Shown in pieces: positions 45,840-57,552 of a stretch of 64,000 bases of DNA (its first letter is position 1; the number at the start of each line of letters is the position of its first letter). The stretch is taken from the NCBI GenBank assembly GCA_963576565.1, contig OY755042.1, positions 17,211,272 through 17,275,271 on the forward strand, given 5' to 3'. The notes under the pieces are model-generated. The model ran no database searches. It was not told the origin of the DNA and saw only the letters and a program-made list of their open reading frames with translations. The position numbers and the translations under genes were made by a program. The stretch is from Aspidapion aeneum. Lineage: Eukaryota > Arthropoda > Insecta > Coleoptera > Brentidae.

Positions 45840-46493
45840 TGATGCATTAAAATTGTTTGAATTTTATATTAGGTACATATAGGTAACTTACATATAAAAT
45901 GGTTACTATAGTTATATAGGTAGTTGCGTATAAGAATTGTTCCTAATTGTAGCATAAATATTGTTTAAATATAAGTAGTCAAACATATACTTACTCTAGC
46001 TTTTGAGTAAGACAGACAGCTGTGCTTCATTATGTCGGTTAAAAAAAATATACGTACGATACACGACCGGAAACTGACTTTACAGGTCTCCGCAGGTTTA
46101 CAGGTCTCGCCTGCGGCTCGCCCTGTAAATTTCCTGTGTCGACCTGTAAAGTCCTTATTTCCGGTCTAGTAACGTAAATACCTATTTTTGCGTTCCAGGT
46201 CGACGTTGTACTGTTATCGGACCGTCAGTTTTCCGTTTCATCAAGGCACTTAAACTGGTTTCGGACTCCTCTGAAATACAATGATTGAAGACAGGCGCAT
46301 TAGAAGGCGCGGAAAATTTGTATGTTAAACACTCACATTTCTAGTTTACATCACCTGAGATAAAAATATACCATAAAATTACAGTAAATTTACATTTGTC
46401 TGAGAAAATTCAAAAAACAGTGAATAACCCAAAACATTAAAATTTTAAATATGCACATATTTTTTAAATTTCAAAAACTAGTTTAGCAGGTGC
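45840..46493. repeat. 3' flank of the recombinase gene, with palindrome
   Basis: At 46062-46170, ACCGGAAACTGACTTTACAG is mirrored by GACCTGTAAAGTCCTTATTT and CCGGT, around a GC-rich CTCGCCTGCGGCTCGCCC centre. CCGGTCT motifs also stand upstream of the gene (43771-43830). No AATAAA was seen close to the stop codon. Confidence 0.5.
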
Positions 46494-46944
46494 TAGAGGT
46501 GTTGATTTTCGTTTCTTTTGAATACTCATTAGTAATCGTTACTCGACTACTAAGTCATTTTATATATTTGTTACTATCGTTCCTTTGATTACTGTAACTG
46601 TATTTAATTCAATCAGACAATTGGTGCAAAATTCTCGGACTGTCGTTAATTCGAAGATCATTTACTTGAAGGTATATTTTTGTTGTTAATATTTTGGAAA
46701 TTTTCAAAATGCGGGCTAAAATTAAAAAAATAAAGGTAGGAAAAAACTTTGTTTTAAAAATTTAATGCCTTACATACAAAGAAATACATAAAATCTAAAA
46801 ATAAATAAAATTAGAGACAAATACTAAAATAATCGAAGGAATCAAGGTAATCAAAGTAACGAAAGTAATCATTTAATTTTCGGATCGGTATTCGTTACTC
46901 CGTTATTTGAACCGAACCGAATAGTTACTTTTTCAACACCTCTA
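46494..46944. mobile_element. hAT-type MITE with 8-bp target duplication
   Basis: The ends TAGAGGTGTTGA and, reversed, TAGAGGTGTTGAAAAA fit the hAT YARNG rule. The flanks GCAGGTGC (46486-46493) and GCAGGTGA (46945-46952) match at seven of eight bases. The inside has mirrored AGTAACGA/TCGTTACT-rich blocks. No transposase is present. Confidence 0.85.
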
Positions 46945-47084
46945 GCAGGTGATTAGATAGGAATAGAAACAGAAGGGTTTACCCTGATCGCAGCAAATCC
47001 CGGTGACCTGTGATCTAAAAGTTAAAAGAAGAGGGGTAACACCGGATGTGAAATTTTAGACCAGATTTGGCGGAAGAACAAACG

Positions 47085-47275
47085 ACTTCGCAGAAAACTA
47101 ACAGCTGACCTCTCAAAATTGACATACCAAAGCCAAATTTAATAATAAAAACGCTAACTTTCATTTAATAAATACCGACACTAATAAATCCGGTTTTTAA
47201 ATACACAAAGGCCGAATTTTCAAGCAAAGCAGCTGCTTTTTATATGCAAATCTGTCACCATAGGGTCGATGTTTA
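47085..47275. repeat. Diverged relative of the 20818-21083 MITE
   Basis: CTCTCAAAATTGACATACCA, AATAAATCCGG, ACACAAAGGCCGAATTTTCA and CTGTCACCAT match the inside of that element in order. The terminal TAGGGACC ends are missing. Confidence 0.6.
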
Positions 47276-47699
47276 AATAACTTCAGGTTTTATTCCAATA
47301 AGTGTCTATTAACTATATATACCTACCAAAGCACAAGCTACAAAATGTGATTTTCCTAACTTCTTAGAAGTATCATGATCTCTATTTCTTAAAAATGAAT
47401 AAAATCGCAAAATCCTTGTGAATATTAAGGCTTTCTATAATATGTCGGTAATTTCACAAATATTTTGTATAAATAAAATTACAAAATACAAATAAATATA
47501 TATATAAATTTCACATAAAACCTGTGATATTAGAGAAAAATAAATATTTTTTCACAAGTTTCGCCCAAAAATATATGCTAATGCAAGTTTCTTTTAATTT
47601 TTGGTATATTAAGTTTATAAGGCAGTCTGTAGTGGTTTATAGTTTGTGAATATAAATTAATGGCGAATTCTTTGAGAAAGATAGTGGGCCACTCGTGGT

Positions 47700-47945
47700 C
47701 CACTGACACTGTTTTGGTGCTGTCAAAAAATTGCCCCAGTGCAGTTTCAAAAGAATACAAAAGTGCACTAGTGCAGCATGAGCTCCGAGAGCCCGTGCCA
47801 AAAAATGTGCACTGAGTGCAACACTGGGCTTGTCAGTGGGTCAAAAGAATACAAAAAATTGCACTAATTTTCCCAAAAGAATACGAAAACTGCACTAGTG
47901 GCGCACCAGTGCTGCACTTTTTTCCCAAAAAAATTCATCATAAAT
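47700..47945. repeat. Degenerate repeats of CAAAAGAATAC...TGCACTAGTGC
   Basis: Three or four imperfect units combine CAAAAGAATACAAAA with TGCACTAGTGCAGC or GTGCACT. This mixes direct and inverted copies. The type is unknown. Confidence 0.5.
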
Positions 47946-48359
47946 GAATGTAATTTAATCAGCATTTTAAAGAACTAAAATTAAAACTGTATTATGCTTA
48001 GAGTAAGAAAAATATAGAGAGAAGTAGTCAACCGCGGCCCCATGTAAATGTTCCCTATTCGTGGCGGTCGTTTCTGAAAACTTAGAATTTACAGAATCCC
48101 CGGCGATGGTAACATAGCTGCGTCACTGGAATCATCTCGCAAAAACCAAACTGGGCTGAATTTTCACAATATTTTCATAAACATCACTTCTTGTTTATTT
48201 TTACGTCCAACTAACTTCCTTTTTACAAAAACAAAACTAAACACACAGTAAAAACACCAAAAATTCAATACATCGTGTCCGACGGCCAAGACATTGCATT
48301 TAATACAAACACATGTTACTGTCAGTGTCGACCTTAGAGCGTAGGAAAATCTGGGCTAA

Positions 48360-49330
48360 CCGTTCAGAACTTGAGGACCCACCTCATTAAACTTGTTGCC
48401 ATTATATAAGTGAAAAAATAATTTTTTGTTTGAAACTCGTAGACAATGATTAAATAGAAATAAAACTTCGGACTTTCTAACAGTTTTCCTTAAGGTATGG
48501 TTTCCATATGTTTGGTATTTCCGTGCCTGGTTGACAGAAAGTTTCTTCATTCTGCATTATAAGGGCAGCTTCAATAAACTTTCATTTTCGCCAATGTGAC
48601 TCCTTATGCAAAACTTTAGCTTCAGACCAATGAATCATGTGATCATTTGACCATGCATGATCCGCTAAACCGGATTTTTCAATATTCCCTAATTGGGTAC
48701 TTTTTAGATGTTCTTTTACTCTAACATGAAGACGGTGTTTAGTTTCATCTACATATGATTTACCACACTCACACCGGATTTGGTAAATACATTCCTTATT
48801 ATTTCAGGAATTTTCTGGTTTTGTTTTTGTTACAAAACTCCTTGTGTGTTTGGCTATTCGTCTTATATTTTCTGAAACCCCTTGAATCGTTGAGTTTATT
48901 AATTTCTCGGTATAACCATTTTGTTTTAAGTAGGTTTCCCATATACAGTGGTTTGAATGTTTCTCTCTTCGTTTGATAAGATCATCCAGAATAGGTAAGG
49001 CCGAATCTTTTTCAATATCCATTGTGCATTTGATTGTTGGTCGAATACCATTCAGAAGATGTAGATAATTTTCTGCAGTGTTTCATCCATGTATCGTAGC
49101 CATAATTTTGGCTTAACTCTTGCTGTGTTGATCGCATGGTCCTCGAAGCACTCCATGTAGATGTTTGCTACCACCGGCAAAAGTGACAAACCCATTGGAA
49201 GTCCGTCATTTTGCGCGTAAAACTTATTTTTTGATAAGTAAGCTTTCCAATCCTCCTTTTGGGATATCAAAATCGGTAGTAAACCTACCTTTGGTCAAAT
49301 TATCGCAATTAAATCGTAATCCGTAGAGAC
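48360..49330 (-). mobile_element. Penelope-like element (RT + GIY-YIG), truncated
   Basis: On the minus strand, 49270-49052 encodes an RT block with QNDGLPMGLSLLPVVANIYM and LWLRYMDETL. In this variant, GLPMG..L.PV.ANIYME is the typical Penelope motif and YMDE stands for YVDD. The 49022-48804 linker follows. The 48790-48580 block reads CECGKSYVDETKHRLHVRVK and then H-rich GLADHAW, the Cys-containing GIY-YIG endonuclease of Penelope elements. Stops separate the three parts and the 5' end is missing. The combination of this RT and a GIY-YIG domain is diagnostic. Confidence 0.85.
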
Positions 49331-51607
49331 ACCACCATTTTCCATTAAAAAAATGTTACACAAAAAGAATTCTTTTTTCGAAAAAATGCTTTTTGTAATA
49401 GTAGTTTTTCAAAAAAGTACTTTTTGAAAAAAATGTTTAGATTTAAAAAAAAAATAGTACAAGAAATTAATAAAATTGCAAACTTAAACCACGGCGGCGG
49501 CGAATTGCCGTTCCGGCGAGGAATTGGGTCGGTGGCAAGTTGGGTCGGGGGAGAGTTGGTTCAGCTGCGAATGGTCCTATTTTTTAAATATATTATATTA
49601 GAAATATTATCTAAGAAAAACGTAAAACAAACATTTTCTCGACGCAAACAATGCCTTCCCAAGCTATTGCTTTTCGGGTCAGCATACAGGGTTACTTAAA
49701 AATGTCACGAAGTTAGTTAGTAAGAAGTCAAATTACGTAACGCAATAATTCAGGATTGTTGACCCCTCTTCCTCCTTCACGCATTTCTAAGAAAAATACA
49801 TCAAAATTTCTGTGGAATGTGCTGTTGGCTGTTGTTTGGTTCGGTGTTTTTGAGTTTGGTGGTTATAATTGCGTTTTTTATTTGGTTATTACAAAATATA
49901 ATTTATTTGTACTTCACAATGAATAGGAAGAAGTGCTGTGTTTGTGAAAATACGGTGATAAATCAAAATATTTTATTGGTATTTTGATTAAATGTAAATA
50001 CACGACGCCACTGGCAAAACTAAAAATATATATATAGATTTAATACGTCATCAGATGACGCAGTATTGTCCATTTTGGGTAGAAATAAATAGTACTTTAT
50101 TTAACAGCTAATATCTCATAAAATAATAAATAAAAACATGCCAACAAGGTCTCGTAACTAAAAGGTTCCAATTTACACCTCGGAGTACCCTATATGTTTT
50201 TAAAAATTACTTTCTTTTGCTTTTCAAAATATTCCGGGTGAAACCTTTTCAAATTGTCAGCCTGAATATATTCTACAAAATTTTGTCTAGCATTAAGTGC
50301 TCACAAAAATTTTTATTTCGATGATTAGTAGTGCTTAAACTCTATAAACAGATAAGCCGCCTATTAAATAATAAGAAAATCCACGGTAAAAAATTTTATC
50401 TACAATTAAAACACGTACTTTTCTTGAATAAATTGTTTTACCTTAAAACAATTTGTTTTGAATTTATATATTTCTTTTTAGTTCAACGCAGCGTTTAATC
50501 TTGAAATGAGACTTTATTTTTCTTCTTTAGTTGTTTTGTTTCAGTATACTACATTTTGTAAGAAAGCAAATTGTCTTCGTAAGGGTAATATTTTGCTTCC
50601 AGACAAAACGATGCCTTAGATTAGTTTAGTTCTAGTTTATAATAAAACAATTTTTGTTTCACATTAAAATAAAGGGCAAGACATTTTTTGTGCTGTATCA
50701 AGAAAATATTCTCTTGGTGAATAGGAAAGCGCAAATTATTTTACTTCAAAGCAATTTGCTGTGATCTAAGACAATTTTTTTAATGTCAAGAATATCGGTT
50801 AGACTTGTTTGATCCTCTACAATAAGATAGAGAGCCCCTCTTCCATGGGAATGTAGTCCACATAGCCCAAAACCAAACCCGGCCCTGCTAACACAAAATC
50901 CATAATATGACCTCATGCCGCTGTTACCACGTTTTGTGAAAGTTGTGGGGAAAGGGACCGTTCATAAATTATGTTCTTGTAATGAAAGTTTTTCGAATAA
51001 TGTAATCAAAAATTTACAGTACAAAACGACGCGACGCGGACTAATAAGCGTAGGGCAAAATATCGCGTGGGTTGAATAGGTCAACAAAACTAAAGCACTA
51101 TATATTTTGCAACTGGTCACAAGTTGAACCTGATTTATTATGTATACAATTTGAAGAAGATACAGGAGGCGACAACAGCGTAACGTATGAATTGTTATTA
51201 TAAACAAATGAATGAATGACCGCCCAAAACGAGGTTACCGCTACTTTTTTTTCTCTTACTCTGAGGTATTATAATAATCCTATGTAATTGTGTAATCCTT
51301 TCTGTGTGCAACTTTGATTTCGTGCTCTCGAATTCATACGTTGCCTTCGATCTACCTATACTTGTGATACGCGAGACGCAGAAACCTACCCTTTCTTTTA
51401 GTCACGTGACCTTGAATTTAACACTCTCGCATTCATTTTTTGGACAGTTATTTGGTCGTTCCATCTAACCAAAACCGTTTTAAAACAGTCCTCGTACTGC
51501 ATTGCGCGCGCTTTGGGATTTTTTGGAAGGTTTTATGACTGTCGAACGGCTTGTACAACACTGCTAGTAAATATATAGAATTGAATTACATATAAAACAA
51601 AACTTAC
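49331..51607. other. Intronic, only low-complexity repeats
   Basis: GCGAATTGCCGTTCCGGCGA-type GC-rich repeats at 49490-49565 resemble 3428-3490 on the other strand. The rest shows no coding or repeat structure I can name. Confidence 0.4.
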
Positions 51608-51674
51608 TTGATCAGAGCAATGTCGTTGTCAACACTTCCACTTTCATAATCAAAACTTTTGTGTTGTCTTAAAT
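51608..51674 (-). pseudogene. Serine protease exon with catalytic Asp
   Basis: The acceptor CGTCCACAG ends at 51675 and the donor is ATCAA/GTAAGT. The 67 bases read LRQHKSFDYESGSVDNDIAL and I. The split Lys codon (AA/A) joins exactly to the GWG exon at 40287. No lesion is seen in this exon. Confidence 0.88.
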
Positions 51675-52145
51675 CTGTGGACGTGAAATTTTAATAAGAA
51701 TAACGTTAGCTGATGAAATTCTAAAAAAGATACAAAACATACTCAGTACTTATGGTTGGGCAGCAGAAGTTGTGGTGATTTTGATATAAGTTGGTACGAT
51801 TAATAAACATATGAAAGCATTTACAAAAATCATATTGTTTTTTCCAGCGACATAATATATGCGGCGTCGCGACGCTTTAAAATGTGACGTGACATTGATC
51901 CAGATTTTTTAAATTAACTAAATAACTGCATTAGCTGGGAGAGTTCTAATTTCAGGTTGAGTAACTTAACCTTAGTTTTGTTAAAAATATCTTTATGTAA
52001 AACTGGTGCCGACTACTGGTTTAATTATAACGTAAAATGCTAGTAATTGGCAGGGCTGCCAATAACTAGAAAATGCATATTTATTCTTTTTCTAATAATT
52101 GGCATATGAAAAATGTAATTAAATTCTAGGTAGGGTCAGTTCACT

Positions 52146-52727
52146 GGGCGGCGGATAAAAGGTAGAAAGTACAAAAGGTCGAAAGTACAAAAGGTCGAAA
52201 GTACAAAAGAACGAAAGTACAAAAGATTGCAAGTTCAAAAGGTCGAAACTATGAAAATAAAAGATTGAATCCTAATCAAGTCAAATTGCCCTGCTCAGGT
52301 AGTCCAGAGGTAGTCCAGAGGTCGAGGATAGTTCATAGTTAACCCGGTTAGGTTACTAATCCAACCTGACCAGGTTAGGTTTGTTTACTAAAAAAAAACT
52401 ACCCTGATCTCGTCAGAAAAGTTTTTATTTTGATATACTAACCGGGTCAGGTTGGGATACTTACCTAACCCATCCTCGGTCCCGGGTCCACCTCGACTGG
52501 ACAGGTCAATTCGACTTGATACGGTAAATTGGTATTTTTAATATTTTGTATTGTCAATTTTTTTCGATCTTTTGTAATTTCGACCTTTTGTACTTTCGAC
52601 CTTTTGTACTTTCGATTTTTTATACTTTCGATCTTTTGTACTTTCGATCTTTTTTACTTTCGACCTTTTGTACTTTCCGCCTTATTTTTTCGACCTTTTG
52701 TACTTTCGACCTTTTATCCGCCGCCCC
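52146..52727. mobile_element. Foldback element with 16-bp minisatellite arms and exact 8-bp TSD
   Basis: The ends GGGCGGCGGATAAAAGGT and, reversed, GGGGCGGCGGATAAAAGGTC are flanked by AGTTCACT on both sides (52138-52145, 52728-52735). Inside each end lie arrays of GGTCGAAAGTACAAAA (left 52160-52250) and its reverse (right 52565-52720). The centre is also palindromic, with AACCCGGTTAGGTTA against CTAACCGGGTCAGGTT. It has no coding content; frames across the arrays are artefacts. Confidence 0.9.
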
Positions 52728-54544
52728 AGTTCACTGCTTCTCGGCCTTTTAACGGAAAATTTGCAATAATTGTAATTTTAGCGGGTTAGTGATATTCACG
52801 TTTGTTAAATTAATTATTATTTTTAAGTACTTACTAATGTTTTTCAATATCTATATATATAGATTTAATAATAAGTAATCCATGTTTCGCTTTTTTGTAT
52901 AAATTTTATGTATAAAAGTCATATAGCCTATAGCCTATAGCCTAAATTATAGGCATTTGTAATGACGTCACCAGGTGAGAAGAAAACGTATGGCGTAGAT
53001 ATTTTTGCCAATCAATATTTGTTATTATGTTTTTGATTGACAGTGACATAAACAATTACCTACCTATTTAAATTAAATCATAGACCCTACTTTTTTATAA
53101 AAGTTTATTGTCACCACTGTTTATAATATACTAAAACAGATAAACAAAAATCACGTCATTACAAATGCGTATAATTTAGACTTTCGCCTTGCGCATGCCA
53201 ATATCTAGACTATAGATGCCAATAACTGGAATTTAAGCATTTTTGAAAAAAAAACATTTTTTCTCACATTTTCTAAAAAATTATGTCTTTTCCTAATGCG
53301 CAAAAACATTTGGGATCACAAAATTATATTAATATTCCCTCTAACTTAAAAACGTTTTTCGATAGTCCTTAGAAGTAGAACAATCCCTTAAGGGTGCCAT
53401 GTTCTGCATGTTTTTAGATTTTTTTTCGCTTTAATTCTTGTTTTCAACAGTTTAGAAAAAGGTTTATTTAACAACCCCGGTTGGTAGGTATGTACCACTC
53501 AAAGCTTATTCTCTCGAATATAGTTGTCTTTGTGATTGTGCTTAATAAATGGGCAAATTGGAAAAATTTCTTGGGCTTAATTTTAAAAAGATGTTTTTAG
53601 TTCTGTTATTTTTAATTTTCCAACTATTTTTAGTGCGTTTAAATTTGACGTTTTGCGTGGAAAAAAAAATTGAATATTCTTGTGCATCTCTATTCGTAAC
53701 CAACTGTTACTTGTTTCTAATTTATCCGATTCGTCTTAGAAATATACATACAAGGACGGTTGGGACCAGCTTCTTTAACGTCACGATTTCGTTTCACTAG
53801 ATCCAAAAAATTTGACGGAAATGTTAAAATTTTTAAAGACTATACGAAAAGACAACCTGAAAAGACCAACTGATCTTGTACATAAATTTCTTCATATCAT
53901 GGCAAATCCGTCATTTATATAATCAAAAAAGTTTACAAAATTGCTCAAAAACTATAAAATAAATATATATTTTTTAAGTTTAACGATTTTATTAAAAAAT
54001 TTCACTAAAAAGTACATAATAATTTGGAAGATTTCAGTTTACTACAGTCAAGAATTAACAATAACGTTAATGGCACATTATATATTTTTAAGTTCGTTAC
54101 TTTCCATAGTAGTGCCCCGCCAAGTTCGCGCAACTGCTGTATCAACTTTTCTTGGAATATTTCAGCCCATATTTGACCTGTCTAAAAATCTACTTTGGAA
54201 TGAGCTACGAAACTCAAACTGCACAGTCGTAGAACTTTATAGGGTTAACAACCCCTCCAAGTTTCATGGACTTTTATAAGTAATTTTGATTAAGTAGTGA
54301 AGAAGTTACGAAAAACAAAAAACGTCGAAATTGCCACTCACTCACTCATGTATAGATCATCAAAATTCTACTGTACTTCCAGACATGCTATATATAGATA
54401 TAGATAGGAACTATGATAAAACCATGGGAAAAATTAAAAATCCTCAAAATTTTAAATAAGGCCTTGCAAAAGTTTTGAACAATATTCGGTATATTTTATT
54501 ACTTTAAAACTTATATTATCGAAATCCTTTAAAAAAGGAGTAAA

Positions 54545-54918
54545 ATCATAACAAAAACATTTCATATAAAAAAAGCCAAGTAAACGCGAAAATGGTATTC
54601 CGTAAAAGAATTGAGATAAAAGTAAAGCCAAGTTCTCCAATACAAATTTCAAAATGAAAGGTTCTTACTAGTTTAGATATTATGTTTTCTGAACTTCGCT
54701 ATTACGGCTGCAAATGACTCTTAGGTACAGTGCTAAATTGAGCAGCAAAGAAGTTAGGCTGTAATAGCACAGTTTAAAAAAATATTTCCAAACTAGTAAG
54801 AACTTTTCATTTTGAAATTTGAATTGAAGAAGTTGGTTTTACTTTTATCTCAATTCTTTTTACTGAATACCATTTTTGCGTACTTGGCTTTTTTTACATG
54901 AAATGTTTTTGTTATGAT
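54545..54918. mobile_element. Foldback element, ~130-base arms
   Basis: TCATAACAAAAACATTTCAT, GCCAAGTAAACGC, GAATTGAGATAAAAGTAAAG and AGGTTCTTACTAGTTT are mirrored in order at 54785-54918. The loop is about 110 bases. Confidence 0.85.
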
Positions 54919-55110
54919 AAAACATATTAAAAAGAACCACAATTTTTATTATAGAGAATTTAGACTAGAATTAAATAGAAATAGAGTAATTTATAGATTT
55001 TAAAATGCCTTGCGATTTTGTTTTGTGCTTAAGAAGATCTATCCACAGATACCACTCTTTACTCCATCCGAATTTTTCTATCCCAATCCGGATAAATCCT
55101 GGCCTATATA

Positions 55111-55834
55111 TAGTGTGTCCACTGATTGAGTGCAGGTAAGGTATAAATGACAAAAAAATTTCGATTAAGATTCTGATTTTTCAGAGATCGCCCCTGCTTG
55201 GTCTCAAACTAAGATGTTAAGAAAATGAGCCAAATCAATAAATATACAGGGTAGTGTATTGGGCTAATTTGATGGTGTAAGGTGTAAACGACAAAAAATT
55301 TTGGATTTAAATTGTGACTTTCTGGGAATCGCTTCTGCTTGGTCGCAAACTATACTGGTAAAAACATGAGCCAAATCAATTAATACACAGGGTGGTTCAG
55401 TAAGCTGATTTTATAAAAAGTGTTAAGAGTAAAGTACCTTTGTTTTAAAAAAAGGTTATAAAAAGAGTTGTTTAGAATCTAAAGTTATGGCAGGTTCTCA
55501 ATTTTCAGAAAAATCAGCCAACTGCGAGTTTGTAAGCCAGTTATAAAAACTTTTCTCTTGACGTTTTTAGCTGATTTTTCTGAAAATTGAGAATAGACTG
55601 TTACTTTTAATTCTAAACAAACATTTCTTAATAACTTTTTCTGATATCTTAAAAAAGGGTACTTTACTTTTAACCCTTTTTTATCAAATCAGCCTACTAA
55701 ACCACCTTATATATTAATTAATTTCGCTTATTTTCTTAACATGTAACCAAGCAGGAACAATTTCCAGACAAGAATGTAAATTGAAAACTTGTTGTCATTT
55801 ATACCTTATGTGCACTCAATCAGTGGACACACTG
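55111..55834. mobile_element. MITE with GTGTGTCCACTGATTGAG ends
   Basis: It is flanked by TA. The left GTGTGTCCACTGATTGAGTG and GGTATAAATGACAA are mirrored at the right by TTGTCATTTATACC and CACTCAATCAGTGGACACAC. Inside, a GCTTGGTC(T/G)CAAACTA...AACATGAGCCAAATCAAT unit of about 125 bases is repeated directly at 55197 and 55329. The element ends 66 bases from the protease His exon. Confidence 0.85.
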
Positions 55835-55899
55835 TATATTATAACGAGAAAAAGTCACTGTCGTATTAATATTAAATAAGTTTAAAAAAAAATTCTTAC

Positions 55900-56075
55900 T
55901 CATTGAGACAATGTGCAGCAGTAAGAACAAAATATGGAGAAATTAATGACCCACCGCAAGCACTATAGGGTTCACCATATTTATCAGAAAGTTCAATATA
56001 GGCTTGCCAGGGTATAGAATGGGGAATCGCTTCTTCTCCGTTTACTATTCTTGGGTCTACTTGTGGAGATGTTCC
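55900..56075 (-). pseudogene. Serine protease exon with activation site and catalytic His
   Basis: The acceptor AATTACAG ends at 56076 and the donor is ATGA/GTAAGA. It reads [20 protein letters not shown], then [29 protein letters not shown]. Activation cleavage would fall before IVNG. No lesion is seen here. The exon starts in phase 0, so a signal-peptide exon ending in phase 0 is expected upstream. Confidence 0.9.
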
Positions 56076-56197
56076 CTGTAATTAATTAACATAAATACAA
56101 TTTATTATGATGACGCATAAGAGTCAAGTGTTTCGAAAATTACCTATAATAAAATTGTCAATTTTAGCTGCAAGAAAAATTTATTCGTAAAATAGCA

Positions 56198-57552
56198 CAG
56201 TATGTCCCATTTTCGATGGGATTAAGTAGGAAACTGGAATGTTGTTATAGTTATCGATTTTCTGATTGCACCTTACCTCGTTTTTAAGACCTTTAAAATG
56301 GTGTAATCAGGTTTTTGCTACACCCCGTGGTTTCGATAATACTATATTTGAAATGTTTTTAATAATTCCTTGTATCTCGCTTTTAATGGCAAATTTTTTA
56401 GATTAAAATAATGACGTTTTCAATTTTTTTAATATTGTTTAGTTTTTAAGTTATGGTATTTATTTGATTGGTTTCATGTTATTATTATATTAAAATGATA
56501 AAACTTTAATATTTTTTTGATTTAAGGTTAAAAAAACTAATATTTAATATTTTTAAAAATTTTTAGACCGAGCCTGGAAATTTCTAATGTAAATATAAAT
56601 TAAAAATTGCAATACACACTAGTTGAACGATTTTTGGTTTATATGTTTTAAAACGTTAATTAAAATATTAATAAATAAATTAAAAAACGTTAAAAAGTTA
56701 CAAAAGTAATATTATAGTAATTATTTGATGGTAGCACAGCAACTTATAAAAATTTTGTCATTGTCATTTTTGTAAATGGCTTACTCAAAAGATTTGATAT
56801 GTTTGACTGCTTTATTAAAGCAACAAACTCCTAATTTTAAATGGCAGAAATATTTTTATGCAAAATGTGTTAACAAAAATTACTTAAAAATGCCAACAAT
56901 GTCTTACACATAATAGCAATCAGTTTGAACATTTATATCATTAGTTATTTTTTTGTTATTTGTCGTAGACTTTGTTTCCAATAAATCTTTAAACTAACGT
57001 AAAACCATTTTAATTTGCTAAATATCAAAACAATTAAACAATTCGTTTAACTAGCAATTTTTAATTTTTATTTATGTTGGAAATTTCCAGGTTCGGACTA
57101 TTTTTTTTAAAATATTAAATATTTTTTTAACCTTAAAACAAAAAAATATTAAATTTTTATTATTTTTTGATAATAATAGCATGAAACCAATCAAAATAGT
57201 AATAAAAAAAATCCAGGTTCGTATTTAATTTTTTAATGATAAATACTAAATCTCAAAAACTAAACAATATTTTAAAAAACTGACAACGTCATTATTTTTA
57301 TTCAAAAAAGTTGCCATAAAAACGTTTTTAAAAAATAAAAATATCTCACAAATTAAGCGAGATATAAGGGATTATTAAAAATGCAATTTTGCAAAAACTC
57401 CCTGTATTAGAGAAACTACGGGGTATAGCGAAAATCTGATTACACCATTTTTAAGGGCCTAAAAAAAGAGCACGGTAAGGTACAATCAGAAAATCAATAT
57501 TTTAATATTAACCAAGTGTCCTATTTAATCCCATCGAAAATGGGATACGCTG
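56198..57552. mobile_element. 1.35 kb palindromic element
   Basis: The ends CAGTATGTCCCATTTTCGAT and, reversed, CAGCGTATCCCATTTTCGAT have TA beside the right end. Inverted similarity reaches deep inside: GAAAATCTGATTACACCATT against AATGGTGTAATCAGGTTTTT, and GGAAATTTCCAGGTTCGG against CCGAGCCTGGAAATTTC. No transposase frame was found. Confidence 0.85.

Larger units (their letters stand above)
19966..56075 (-). pseudogene. Chymotrypsin-like serine protease (S1A), five exons, damaged
   Basis: Exons on the minus strand at 55900-56075, 51608-51674, 40141-40287, 24681-24812 and 19966-20072 encode a secreted S1A peptidase. The activation site R/IVNGEEA and TAAHC (catalytic His) are in the first, NDIALI (Asp) in the second, SGWG in the third and CDGDSGGP (Ser) in the fourth. 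IVSYGSSTC to IDWIKENTN with stop is in the last. Junction phases agree for all neighbouring pairs except one. An exon of about 100 bases should lie between 51675 and 55899 but was not found. The signal-peptide exon is also unseen. Two lesions are visible: TAA in frame after GWGLENPI, and a frameshift between NATLS and SSGPCDGDSGG. The residue at the specificity site (six before Ser) is Gly, which suggests chymotrypsin/elastase rather than trypsin preference. It could be a pseudogene or a gene hit by assembly errors. Introns of 3-16 kb are full of transposons. Confidence 0.8.

Noticed and set aside
52529..52789. Two Phe/Thr-rich open frames
   Set aside because: Translations of the 16-bp minisatellite; not genes.
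53941..54279. 112-codon plus-strand frame
   Set aside because: No domain, no splice context, and no matching neighbour; likely chance or an unrecognised repeat.
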